19,319 bases of DNA, from positions 1 to 19,319 of the forward strand of contig JAUYGP010000407.1 of assembly GCA_030690515.1 (NCBI GenBank), given 5' to 3'. The position numbers and the translations under genes were made by a program. This document shows, in pieces, positions 8,035 through 15,124 of this stretch. This DNA is from Giesbergeria sp. GTDB lineage: Bacteria; Pseudomonadota; Gammaproteobacteria; Burkholderiales; Burkholderiaceae_C. The notes beneath the pieces are model-generated. The model worked only from the letters and a program-made list of their open reading frames with translations. It was not told the origin of the DNA and searched no databases. The first letter of the stretch is position 1. The number at the start of each line of letters is the position of its first letter.

Positions 8035-9617
8035 GGGGTTTTCTCCAAAGATGGGGGGATTGCTCCGGGCGCGCAGCGCGCGCGCATTTCATCCAGTGCG
8101 GTAACAAGTTGACCTTCGTCGCCCGGGTCAGTCCAGACGACACGCCAGCGCTCTGCCGGAACCGAGCCGCGCAGATGCGGCTCACGTTCGCCGGTCAGGC
8201 GCTGCTGCGTCCAGCGCTGGCCCAAACGAAATTCGCAGCCCCCCTCACGACAACCGTTGACGAGCACGCCATCGGCGCCACCGCGCAGAGCATATTCAAT
8301 AAAGGAAGGGGGCAGCATGCCCGCACACACCATACCCAGGTGCAGCACGTCCGGGGCACCCAGACGGCTGCGCACGCCCTGATCACAGCCAAACACAACC
8401 AGCTTGCGTGGCCCCGGCATGGATGCCAGACCCTGCAGCAGGTGCTCACGCAAGGCGTCGATGGGCCACTGCGGCATGTCGATGCCGGTGAGCAGCACCT
8501 CGGTACTGCGAAACGGCGTGGAGGACGGGCATGACCCTACACAAATGCCACAACTGGCGCACAGGTCGGGACGCACCTCGGCCAGTTGCATGCCGCGTCG
8601 CCCGTTGGGGTGGGGCACCATGGTGATGGCCGAATAGGGGCAGTCCTCAAAGCAGCGGCTGCAGCCGCTGCAGTGGTCGGGATTCACCACGGCCACGGGT
8701 TCGGGGCGCACCGGCGTGAAGGGCAGCAGAAGCAACCCGGCAAATACTATGACCAGCAACGCCCACACCGCTGGGGCCGAAGTGGCTTCGATCAGTGGGT
8801 GGATGAACAGCAGAAACCAGTCCAGCGACAGCGAAGCAGGCACCGACATCAGGTCGGCCGGCCCTTGGCTGCGCACCGGCAGCACCAGGGCGAGCAGCAA
8901 CAGCATGGCCAGCGTGCCCCAGGCCAGTGCGCGTGGCGGAAAGACCCGGGCCAGGCTGATCCGCTGGATATGAAACCACAGGGCAAACACCATCAGCAGC
9001 GGCACGCCCAGGTGCACGAAGACAAATAGCGTGAACAACCGGGCGTTCAGGCTGACCCCGCCCAGAAAATTGCGGGCCAGGGGAGAGGCCAGGAACGGCA
9101 AAGTATCGAGCCATTCCGCCGTGGACACGGCAGAAAACTGGCCCAGCCGATCCCAGTTCAGCCAGAAACCACCAATCGCGCTGACGAAGGCCAGCGCCAC
9201 CAGGGGCACGCCCGTTAACCAAGGTACGCGGCGGAAACCCTTGAACCGGCCCAACATCCATTCCCGCAGGAGGTGGGCGAACATGACAATCACAAACCCA
9301 TCGGCGGCGTAACGGTGCACGCCGCGCAGCATGACGCCCAGCATCCAGGGCACCTGGGCCAGATCGTTGATGGATCTATACGCGCCCTCCACCGAGGTAT
9401 CAAGCACGACATAAAGCACCACACCTGTGATGACAAGCAGCCAGAAAAACAGAAAACCCAGTGCACCAAGATGCTTAAGCGGGTTCAGCGCGGCGCCAAA
9501 CGGTGCGTCAAAAGCATGCTCCACAGCCCGATAAAGGGCCGCACTGCGGGTGTCCGGCGGAAGCGTCAGCGAAACAGGGGATCCTTCGGAAGCGAAGGCT
9601 GAACCAGGCAAGGGCAT
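8031..9617 (-). CDS. Cytochrome b / 2x[4Fe-4S] ferredoxin / MvhD-like fusion
   Basis: A 528-residue fusion. Residues 30-300 are a cytochrome b6-like domain with H101/H115 and H202/H216, helices A-F without G, and LDWF (266-269) in place of PEWY. Residues 311-366 carry two [4Fe-4S] motifs: C316, C319, C322, C326 and C353, C356, C359, C363. Residues 405-512 resemble the MvhD/FlpD delta subunit of methyl-viologen-reducing hydrogenase, with C411, C431, C456 and C461 and the family-like stretch ALRGGADGVLVNGCREGGC. In methanogens MvhD carries a [2Fe-2S] cluster linking hydrogenase to heterodisulfide reductase. Here no hydrogenase or HdrA is visible, so the domain probably receives or passes electrons between a cytoplasmic carrier and the b hemes. 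The start ATG lies 15 bases after the SCO stop; the end overlaps the next gene by ATGA. The architecture is clear; the role is unknown. Confidence 0.9.
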   Translation of the reverse strand: MPLPGSAFASEGSPVSLTLPPDTRSAALYRAVEHAFDAPFGAALNPLKHLGALGFLFFWLLVITGVVLYVVLDTSVEGAYRSINDLAQVPWMLGVMLRGVHRYAADGFVIVMFAHLLREWMLGRFKGFRRVPWLTGVPLVALAFVSAIGGFWLNWDRLGQFSAVSTAEWLDTLPFLASPLARNFLGGVSLNARLFTLFVFVHLGVPLLMVFALWFHIQRISLARVFPPRALAWGTLAMLLLLALVLPVRSQGPADLMSVPASLSLDWFLLFIHPLIEATSAPAVWALLVIVFAGLLLLPFTPVRPEPVAVVNPDHCSGCSRCFEDCPYSAITMVPHPNGRRGMQLAEVRPDLCASCGICVGSCPSSTPFRSTEVLLTGIDMPQWPIDALREHLLQGLASMPGPRKLVVFGCDQGVRSRLGAPDVLHLGMVCAGMLPPSFIEYALRGGADGVLVNGCREGGCEFRLGQRWTQQRLTGEREPHLRGSVPAERWRVVWTDPGDEGQLVTALDEMRARCAPGAIPPSLEKTP

Positions 9618-9632
9618 GAAAACTGGCGGGCG

Positions 9633-10490
9633 TCAGGCGCGGCGCGCCTCCTTGGTGCGGGCGATGCGCCGTGCAGAGCGCCATTCGTTGAGAAAGAACA
9701 CCAGCATGGCGATCAGGAAAGTGATGCCCCCTGCAATCTGAATAGGCAAGGTGTAGTCAACCCGGTACTGGCCCGTTTTAGGGTCGTAAACCGTGCACAG
9801 GATCCGCACACGATCTATCAGACTGTCCAGCGCCAGAGAAGGCTCTACCGGCGTGCCGTTGAGCAGCAGTTTCAGGGGTTCTCCGATATCACCCGGTCGA
9901 ATGCTCTCACCGTAGACCTGTCGCACGATGCGCCCTTGAGCGTCGACCAACGACACCTGCAGCACATGGTCGAAACCCGCAGGTGTGGATTCATAGACAA
10001 AACCGAAATCACGCGCCAACAACCCCACGGTGGCCATGGACGGGCTCAAAAATTCCCAGCTAGGCTGGTTGATTTGGTATTGGGCCGCAAATGCCTTGAG
10101 AGCCTGGGGCGAGTCATCGGGCTGGTTGAAGCCAATGCTCACCACATTGAACTGGTTGGTGCCAAAGGTTTTTTGCAGACCCTCGACCGTCTCCTGCAGT
10201 GAGCGCGTAGTGGTGGGGCACACTTGAAAGCACCCCGTGTAAATGAAACTTACCAGCAGCGGTTTGCCCCGGTAGGAAGAAAGACGAACCGGCCGCCCCT
10301 CGCGGTCCAGCAGGGCATGGTCAGCGATTTCGCGGCCCAACGCGGCCTGGCTGGTGCGCAGGGCCTGTTCCCGATCCAACCCCAGGTCAGATCCGTGGGA
10401 GGACGCCTGCACGACGGCAGGCGCCAACAGAACCAGGGCCAGACACAGCACCGCCCCAGGCAGTCTTGAAAGACGTTCTGTGGCGCGCAT
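9633..10490 (-). CDS. SCO1/SenC-family copper chaperone with C-terminal membrane anchor
   Basis: A 285-residue thioredoxin-fold protein with a cleavable-looking signal (1-29, ending VVQA) and the SCO copper site C87-x3-C91 (TGCFQVC) with H175 (FDHVLQ). SCO proteins deliver copper to the CuA site of subunit II, and a CuA subunit is encoded upstream in this operon. Unlike classical SCO1, which is anchored by its N-terminus, this one has an additional hydrophobic helix near the C-terminus (about 250-268) followed by a basic tail, preceded by an extra C232 in LCTVYDPKTGQY. I chose ATG 10490 rather than a longer frame from 10625, because the longer one would overlap ctaB by over 100 bases and would bury the signal peptide. 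The gap to ctaB is 20 bases. Confidence 0.9.
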   Translation of the reverse strand: MRATERLSRLPGAVLCLALVLLAPAVVQASSHGSDLGLDREQALRTSQAALGREIADHALLDREGRPVRLSSYRGKPLLVSFIYTGCFQVCPTTTRSLQETVEGLQKTFGTNQFNVVSIGFNQPDDSPQALKAFAAQYQINQPSWEFLSPSMATVGLLARDFGFVYESTPAGFDHVLQVSLVDAQGRIVRQVYGESIRPGDIGEPLKLLLNGTPVEPSLALDSLIDRVRILCTVYDPKTGQYRVDYTLPIQIAGGITFLIAMLVFFLNEWRSARRIARTKEARRA

Positions 10491-10510
10491 GAAAACCCGG
10501 TTTCCCGGCC

Positions 10511-11410
10511 CTAACGCATGAAAGCGTCGATGCACGCCGCCACCAGCAGCAAACTGAGCTGGATCAGCGAGGCGAAGAACGAACCCATGGCAGTGGAGCG
10601 GCTGGGCTGGCGTACCAGCAGCCACGACTTGTGCACGAAGTGCAGGCCCCCAACCAGAGCGCCCACGGCGTACACCGGGCCGGCGCCAAACCCCAGGGGC
10701 AACAGCGAAGCCACGAACAATGCCACCGTGCTACCCAGGACGATGCGCGCAGCTCGCTCGGTGCCCACGACGACCGGTAGCATGGGCACACCCGCGTCGG
10801 CATAGTCGGTTTTGTTGGCAATCGCCAGGCTCCAGAAATGCGGCGGCGTCCAGAGGAACAGCACCAAAGCCAGCAGCACGGGCAGCGGGCCGAGGTTCGG
10901 ATCGATAGCGGCGGCCCCGGCCAGTACAGCAAAGCTGCCGGCCAGACCCCCGATCACGATATTGAGCGCCGTGCGCCGCTTGAGCCACAGGGTGTAGACC
11001 ACCCCATAGAAAAAGGCGCCCAGAAAAACATACAGCGCTGCTGCTGCATTGAGCACCAGCCAGGCCGCGACCACAGCCCCCGCCAGCAGCACGGCCATGA
11101 GGGCCAGCCAGGCAGGGTGGTGGGGCAGCGCCCCGGTGGCAAACGCACGCTTGCGCGTGCGCGCCATCAGGCGATCACTCTCGTGTTCAACATACTGGTT
11201 GAACGCCCCCGCACTGGCCGACGCGATCAGCACCGACAACGCGAGCACAAGCACCTGCACTAGGCTGGGTGCTGGGCCTGGCGAGACCGCCATGCCCACG
11301 AGCGCCGTAATCATAATCAGCACACCGATGCGCAGTTTGAACAGCGAGATGACGTCGCGCGTCAACTGCGCTGCACTGCGCCCGGCGGGATGGAGCGTGG
11401 TGGTGTGCAT
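10511..11410 (-). CDS. ctaB: Protoheme IX farnesyltransferase (heme O synthase)
   Basis: A 299-residue UbiA-superfamily membrane protein of the CtaB/CyoE group, which transfers a farnesyl group to heme B to give heme O. Signatures are N71 to R84 (NQYVEHESDRLMAR), the equivalent of the Asp-rich first motif; LKRRT (143-147); WTPPHFWSLA (187-196); and DYADAGVPMLPVV (202-214). The first acidic position of the Asp-rich motif is Glu (E75). About nine membrane helices are visible and length is normal. Its place inside the operon, 15 bases after subunit I, implies that a complex encoded here uses heme O, or heme A made by the divergent ctaA-like gene. That is unexpected for classical cytochrome bc NO reductases. 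Confidence 0.95.
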   Translation of the reverse strand: MHTTTLHPAGRSAAQLTRDVISLFKLRIGVLIMITALVGMAVSPGPAPSLVQVLVLALSVLIASASAGAFNQYVEHESDRLMARTRKRAFATGALPHHPAWLALMAVLLAGAVVAAWLVLNAAAALYVFLGAFFYGVVYTLWLKRRTALNIVIGGLAGSFAVLAGAAAIDPNLGPLPVLLALVLFLWTPPHFWSLAIANKTDYADAGVPMLPVVVGTERAARIVLGSTVALFVASLLPLGFGAGPVYAVGALVGGLHFVHKSWLLVRQPSRSTAMGSFFASLIQLSLLLVAACIDAFMR

Positions 11411-11425
11411 GGCGCAGTATCCCGC

Positions 11426-13123
11426 TTAGCTCAGACCCCAGAGCTGACCCAGGTACTTCCAGTTGATGAAGTAGTAGAGCACGAAGGACACGAGGAAGAA
11501 CATGGCCAGCACAAAAGTGCCAGGAGCCACGAAACCTGCCGAGCCATAGGTTTGTGCCGCCGCCGTAGGTGCAGCGCGACCCACTGGGGTGAACTTAGCG
11601 CTCACGACGCCAGCATCGAGCTTTTTGCCCCACAAGATAGAGCCCACCGTGACGTAGATATAGATACCGCCGCCCACGATGGCTGCCATACCCCCGATGC
11701 CCACCAGACCCATCATCAGATACGCTGCACCAGGCCACTCATAGGCCAGCGCCGCGCCACTGAAGGCCATGTCCCAGTGGCGACGGGAAACGCCCAGCGT
11801 ACCAGCGCCCATCATCACCAGGCAGAAGAAATACATCGAGAAGCCGAAGAGGTACGGCTGGATCTTGGCCAGACCAGGCGAGATCATCTCGCGACGGAAC
11901 AGCACAGGAATCAGGAAGTATGTCAAAGCCATGAAGGTCAGCGTGGTGCCGATCACCACAGTGGCGTGAAAGTGGCCTGGCACGTAGATGGTGTTGTGGA
12001 TCAGCAAGTTGAGCTGTTCCGTACCCATCATCACGCCGGAGATACCACCCAGGAAACCGAAGCCCACGAGCGAGATGAACACACCCGAGAAAGCTGGATT
12101 ACCCCAGGGCGCCTTGCGCAGCCATTCGAACAGGCCCTTGTTGTAACCCTTGGCACGCTGTGCCACTTCCATGGCACCCGGAATGGACAGCGCATGGATC
12201 ATCGAAGCCAACACGGCGAAGTACATGAAGTAGCTGGTGTTCACCACTTTCCACTCGGTGCTGATGCCGGGGTCGGCCAACAGGTGGTGGGCACTGGCGA
12301 GCTGCAGAAACAGGATGTACAGCAGGAAGGCGCCACGACTGACGCGCTCGGACATGGGCTTGGCACCGAAAGCAATGGCTGCCACGGCATACCAGATCGA
12401 GATGTGCGCTGCCACGTTGATCTGCTGCGACGAGTGACCGAAAGCCCACCAGATGGTGCGGTAGATCAGCGGATCGACCTCATTGATAAAGCCGAGGGCC
12501 ATCAAGTAGGTGGGGATCAGGATGATGGCACCCGACACGATGGTAAACACCGCAATGATGGCGGCCGTGATGGCGCCAAAGGTCACCAGGGGCACCGAGC
12601 CTTCGTAGGTCTTTTCGCGCTTGGCGACGACCAGGGTGCCAAAGAACACAAAGCAGGCAACCAGGGCACCCACGGCGAACAGGATGAGACCCAGGTAGAA
12701 CCAGGAAGACGCCATCATGGGAACGTAGGACGTCATCATGACGCTGGAGCCGCCCTGGAACACCGTGAGGTTGTTCATTACCGCGCCGATCAGCATCAGC
12801 GCAAAACCCGCCCAAGCGATCTTGGGTGTGGCAATGCGACATCGCAACAGCGTGGACGAGGCGAAATACAGAACGGCGACCTCGAAGAAGATGATCCAGA
12901 AGATCAGCATGTCGATGCCGTGGGCGGTGAGCACCATGTAGAAAGTGTCGGCCGCCAGCCAGTGCACGGCGGGCCAACGGGTCAACACCACGCCAATGGC
13001 CAGAAGGCCGCCTACCAGCAGCGCCACTACGGCGGCTACAGCGTTGGCGACCATCAGCTTTTCAGCTTGGGATTCGAATTGCAGGCCCGAGCGGGGGCAG
13101 GTACGGTAAGTGGTTGCAGTCAT
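11426..13123 (-). CDS. Heme-copper oxidase subunit I, sNOR-like nitric oxide reductase
   Basis: A 565-residue twelve-helix catalytic subunit. All six metal-binding histidines are present: H68 (low-spin heme, AHGIDM), H230 (CuB), H279-H280 (CuB), H384 and H386 (GHFH; high-spin and low-spin heme). The usual HPEVY of oxygen reductases reads HSSQQ (230-234), so the cross-linked tyrosine is Gln. The alternative cbb3-type tyrosine position in helix VII (H279 minus 6) is Leu. Lack of this tyrosine is the main reason to predict NO rather than O2 reduction. The partner subunit II with CuA and the SCO gene match the norSY-senC arrangement described for sNOR in ammonia oxidisers. The start ATG has AGGAG seven bases upstream (13131-13135). 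A divergent cytochrome c oxidase is the alternative; heme-synthesis genes nearby keep it open. Confidence 0.85.
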   Translation of the reverse strand: MTATTYRTCPRSGLQFESQAEKLMVANAVAAVVALLVGGLLAIGVVLTRWPAVHWLAADTFYMVLTAHGIDMLIFWIIFFEVAVLYFASSTLLRCRIATPKIAWAGFALMLIGAVMNNLTVFQGGSSVMMTSYVPMMASSWFYLGLILFAVGALVACFVFFGTLVVAKREKTYEGSVPLVTFGAITAAIIAVFTIVSGAIILIPTYLMALGFINEVDPLIYRTIWWAFGHSSQQINVAAHISIWYAVAAIAFGAKPMSERVSRGAFLLYILFLQLASAHHLLADPGISTEWKVVNTSYFMYFAVLASMIHALSIPGAMEVAQRAKGYNKGLFEWLRKAPWGNPAFSGVFISLVGFGFLGGISGVMMGTEQLNLLIHNTIYVPGHFHATVVIGTTLTFMALTYFLIPVLFRREMISPGLAKIQPYLFGFSMYFFCLVMMGAGTLGVSRRHWDMAFSGAALAYEWPGAAYLMMGLVGIGGMAAIVGGGIYIYVTVGSILWGKKLDAGVVSAKFTPVGRAAPTAAAQTYGSAGFVAPGTFVLAMFFLVSFVLYYFINWKYLGQLWGLS

Positions 13124-13136
13124 GTCAGTGCTCCTG

Positions 13137-13676
13137 CTACTTCACGTACATGCGGCCCACCATGGTGTGGTGGTTGATACCGCAGAATTCGTTGCAGATG
13201 ATGGAAAAAGTGCCGGACTCGTTGGGCGTGACTTTGATCACATGCTCATATCCTGGTACCACCTGAATGTTGATATTGGTGGGCTGCAGCGAGAAGCCGT
13301 GGTTGTAGTCCATCGAAGTCAGGTGCAACTTATAGGATTTGTTTTTCTCCAGCTCCAGAATTGGCCACCAGTTCCACAGGCGACCAATCAGGTAGATGTC
13401 GCTGCCTTCGGGCGGGTGCACCACGGGAATGTTCTGGTCGGTTTCCGTACGAACGGTGTACTTGTCCACCATAGCCTGGGTGGCGACGGTGAACTTGTCG
13501 GGAGTGGTCTTGTAGGTCTCGGTCGCAAGGTTTTGCTTACCGTAGACGTGCCAGAACACCATCATGAAGAACATGACCATGCACCAGATGAAGGCGATGA
13601 CGATCCAGACGGCTTCGAGACGGTCCAGCGGGTGTTTCCACCACAGCCGCTCTGAGGGGGGAAGAATGGCGCTCAT
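13137..13676 (-). CDS. Subunit II with CuA site (NorY-like)
   Basis: A 179-residue protein with one N-terminal transmembrane helix (about 21-42) and a periplasmic cupredoxin domain. The CuA ligands are all present: H126 (DYNHGF), C161, E163 (backbone ligand), C165, H169 and M172 in CNEFCGINHHTM. It should accept electrons from cytochrome c and pass them to the low-spin heme of the subunit I encoded next (13-base gap). It is short: most cytochrome c oxidase subunit II proteins have two membrane helices, whereas this single-helix form resembles ba3-type oxidases and sNOR small subunits. GGGAG eight bases before the ATG (13685-13689) supports the start. It abuts the small gene at 13690. Confidence 0.92.
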   Translation of the reverse strand: MSAILPPSERLWWKHPLDRLEAVWIVIAFIWCMVMFFMMVFWHVYGKQNLATETYKTTPDKFTVATQAMVDKYTVRTETDQNIPVVHPPEGSDIYLIGRLWNWWPILELEKNKSYKLHLTSMDYNHGFSLQPTNINIQVVPGYEHVIKVTPNESGTFSIICNEFCGINHHTMVGRMYVK

Positions 13677-13689
13677 GTGCGGTACTCCC

Positions 13690-13845
13690 TTATTTGGCCA
13701 CCGGAATGGTCAGAATATCGATGACGCCCCATAGCGAATATACGATCATGGGGATCATCACACCCAGAAACAGCAATAGAAACGGGTTGTCTAATAGCTG
13801 CTGCATAAGGGGAACTTTTTCGTTCTCATCGTCGTGCTGGCTCAT
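13690..13845 (-). CDS. 51-residue single-helix membrane peptide, first gene of the operon
   Basis: A short frame encodes 51 residues starting MSQHDDENEKVPLMQQLLDN. The first half is acidic and hydrophilic, followed by one strongly hydrophobic helix (about residues 21-47, including FLLLFLGVMIPMIVYSLWG). AGGAG lies five bases before the ATG (13851-13855), a better ribosome-binding site than most in the operon, and the TAA at 13690 sits right at the Shine-Dalgarno of the CuA subunit gene, so translation is probably coupled. Size and position are like the small accessory subunits of heme-copper complexes (for example CcoQ-type peptides), but I recognise no family. Being too small for usual ORF cut-offs, it could easily be missed in annotation. 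Confidence 0.82.
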   Translation of the reverse strand: MSQHDDENEKVPLMQQLLDNPFLLLFLGVMIPMIVYSLWGVIDILTIPVAK

Positions 13846-13906
13846 GTCTTCTCCTTGGTAAAGCGGACAGTACCTGACATTTTCGGTCGACTACTTCGAG
13901 TTAAAC

Positions 13907-13920
13907 ATGATTTCGATCAA
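13907..13920 (-). promoter_or_regulatory. FNR/DNR-type operator upstream of the operon
   Basis: On the minus strand the sequence is TTGATCGAAATCAT, matching the FNR-family consensus TTGAT-N4-ATCAA at nine of ten positions. Its centre lies about 68 bases before the ATG of the 51-residue gene. If it acts as a class II site, the transcription start would be near 13872, and a -10-like GAAAAT (4/6 match) falls exactly where expected at 13884-13879. This predicts induction under oxygen limitation or by NO, depending on whether the regulator is FNR/ANR- or DNR/NNR-type. The site and spacing are seen; the regulator is inferred. Confidence 0.72.
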
Positions 13921-14080
13921 TAGTTAAGGACCCTGAAATAAGGGTAAACACTTATTTTTTGATGGACTGGGTGTTTTAAGTCGTGATTTTTCACACGCCT
14001 CCAGGTTTACCCCCGGGGCGGCCTCCTTCTTATGCGCTGGCGCGCTCCCTCCGCACAGTGTCTTTTTGTGTCGTTTCATC

Positions 14081-15094
14081 ATGGTTTCCCCCCACATACC
14101 CTCCTCCGATATCCCCTCAGCGGCAGATCCGACGGATCGCCGGCGTCTGTTGCTGCGGCGCATGGCCTGGATCTGTGCGGTACTGGTGCTGGCCATCACC
14201 AGCCTGAGTGCCTACATTCGCCTGTCCAAAGCCGGTCTGGGCTGCGAGCCCTGGCCGCAGTGCTACGGGCAACAACTGCGTGCGCAGCAACTGGGCGAGC
14301 CACCCCTGCAAACCGACCCCGGTACCGCCAATGCACGGCTTGCGCACCGGGTCATTGCCTCGACGGCGCTGCTGCTCGTCCTGGTAATGGTGATGGCGGC
14401 TCTGGCTTCAAAGCCCGTGTTGTGGCCCCAGGGACGGCTGGCCCTGGGCCTGCTGGCGTTGGCGCTGTTCCTGGCGGTGCTCGGGCGCTGGACGGCCCAC
14501 GCCCGCATTCCTGCGGTCACCCTGGGCAATTTGCTCGGTGGATTTGCCATGTTCGCCTTGAGCGTGCACATGGCGCTGGCGGGCGGCGGTACACGCCCCG
14601 CACCCGGCAACGCGCCGTCGCACCTGGCGCGTTGGGCTTGGTGGGGCGCTGCGCTATTGCTCGCGCAGGTGGCGCTGGGCGGGATGGTCAGCGCCGGACA
14701 AGCCGGACTGAGCTGCACCGGCCTCACAGGCTGCGACCTGGGTGCGGGCACCTGGGATGCCTTCAACCCGTGGCTGGAGCCACAGACCAGTGCTGCATTG
14801 CCCACCCACCCGGCAGGGGCCTGGGTGCATGCGCTGCACCGCGCTGGCGGGCTCATGGTGGTGGCTTTTTTGCTGCCACTGGCGGCATTGGCCTGGCGTG
14901 GTGGGCTGCGCATTGTCGCGCTGCTGCTTCTGGCCTTGCTCGCCGTGCAGATTGCGCTCGGAGTGGCGCTGGTGACCCTGGGTCTGCCACTGGGAGTGGC
15001 CCTGGCACACAACATGGGGGCGGCGGCGCTGCTGGCCGTGCTGCTGTGCATTCCTGTTCTGGCGCGCGAAAACCGGCTGTCGCCTGCGTTGTGA
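14081..15094 (+). CDS. ctaA: Heme A synthase-like protein (COX15/CtaA family)
   Basis: A 337-residue membrane protein with about eight helices in two repeats and four conserved histidines in CtaA positions: H89 (LAHRVIAS), H163 (SVHMALA), H253 (LHRAGG) and H310 (AHNMGAA). Two periplasmic cysteine pairs, C55/C61 and C212/C218, match the pairs in bacterial heme A synthases. The family oxidises the methyl group of heme O to give heme A. I prefer ATG 14081; an in-frame TTG at 14066 would add five residues without a better ribosome-binding site. It diverges from the nine-gene operon across a 235-base gap (13846-14080) that holds the FNR-type box. With ctaB in that operon, it suggests heme A supply for a complex encoded here. 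Confidence 0.88.
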   Translation: MVSPHIPSSDIPSAADPTDRRRLLLRRMAWICAVLVLAITSLSAYIRLSKAGLGCEPWPQCYGQQLRAQQLGEPPLQTDPGTANARLAHRVIASTALLLVLVMVMAALASKPVLWPQGRLALGLLALALFLAVLGRWTAHARIPAVTLGNLLGGFAMFALSVHMALAGGGTRPAPGNAPSHLARWAWWGAALLLAQVALGGMVSAGQAGLSCTGLTGCDLGAGTWDAFNPWLEPQTSAALPTHPAGAWVHALHRAGGLMVVAFLLPLAALAWRGGLRIVALLLLALLAVQIALGVALVTLGLPLGVALAHNMGAAALLAVLLCIPVLARENRLSPAL

Positions 15095-15124
15095 CGGCGC
15101 TAGTGCCGCCACCCACAATGCGGC

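Noticed and set aside
11390..13177. A 595-codon open frame on the plus strand, antisense to the subunit I gene
   Set aside because: Its product is His/Gln/Arg/Asp-rich without any domain, as expected for the reverse of a membrane-protein gene in GC-rich DNA. The minus-strand frame has all six metal-binding histidines of the family.
11426..13676. Straightforward aa3- or ba3-type cytochrome c oxidase
   Set aside because: The cross-linked tyrosine is absent (HSSQQ) and the cbb3-type alternative is also missing, so ordinary O2 reductase annotation is disfavoured, though not excluded.
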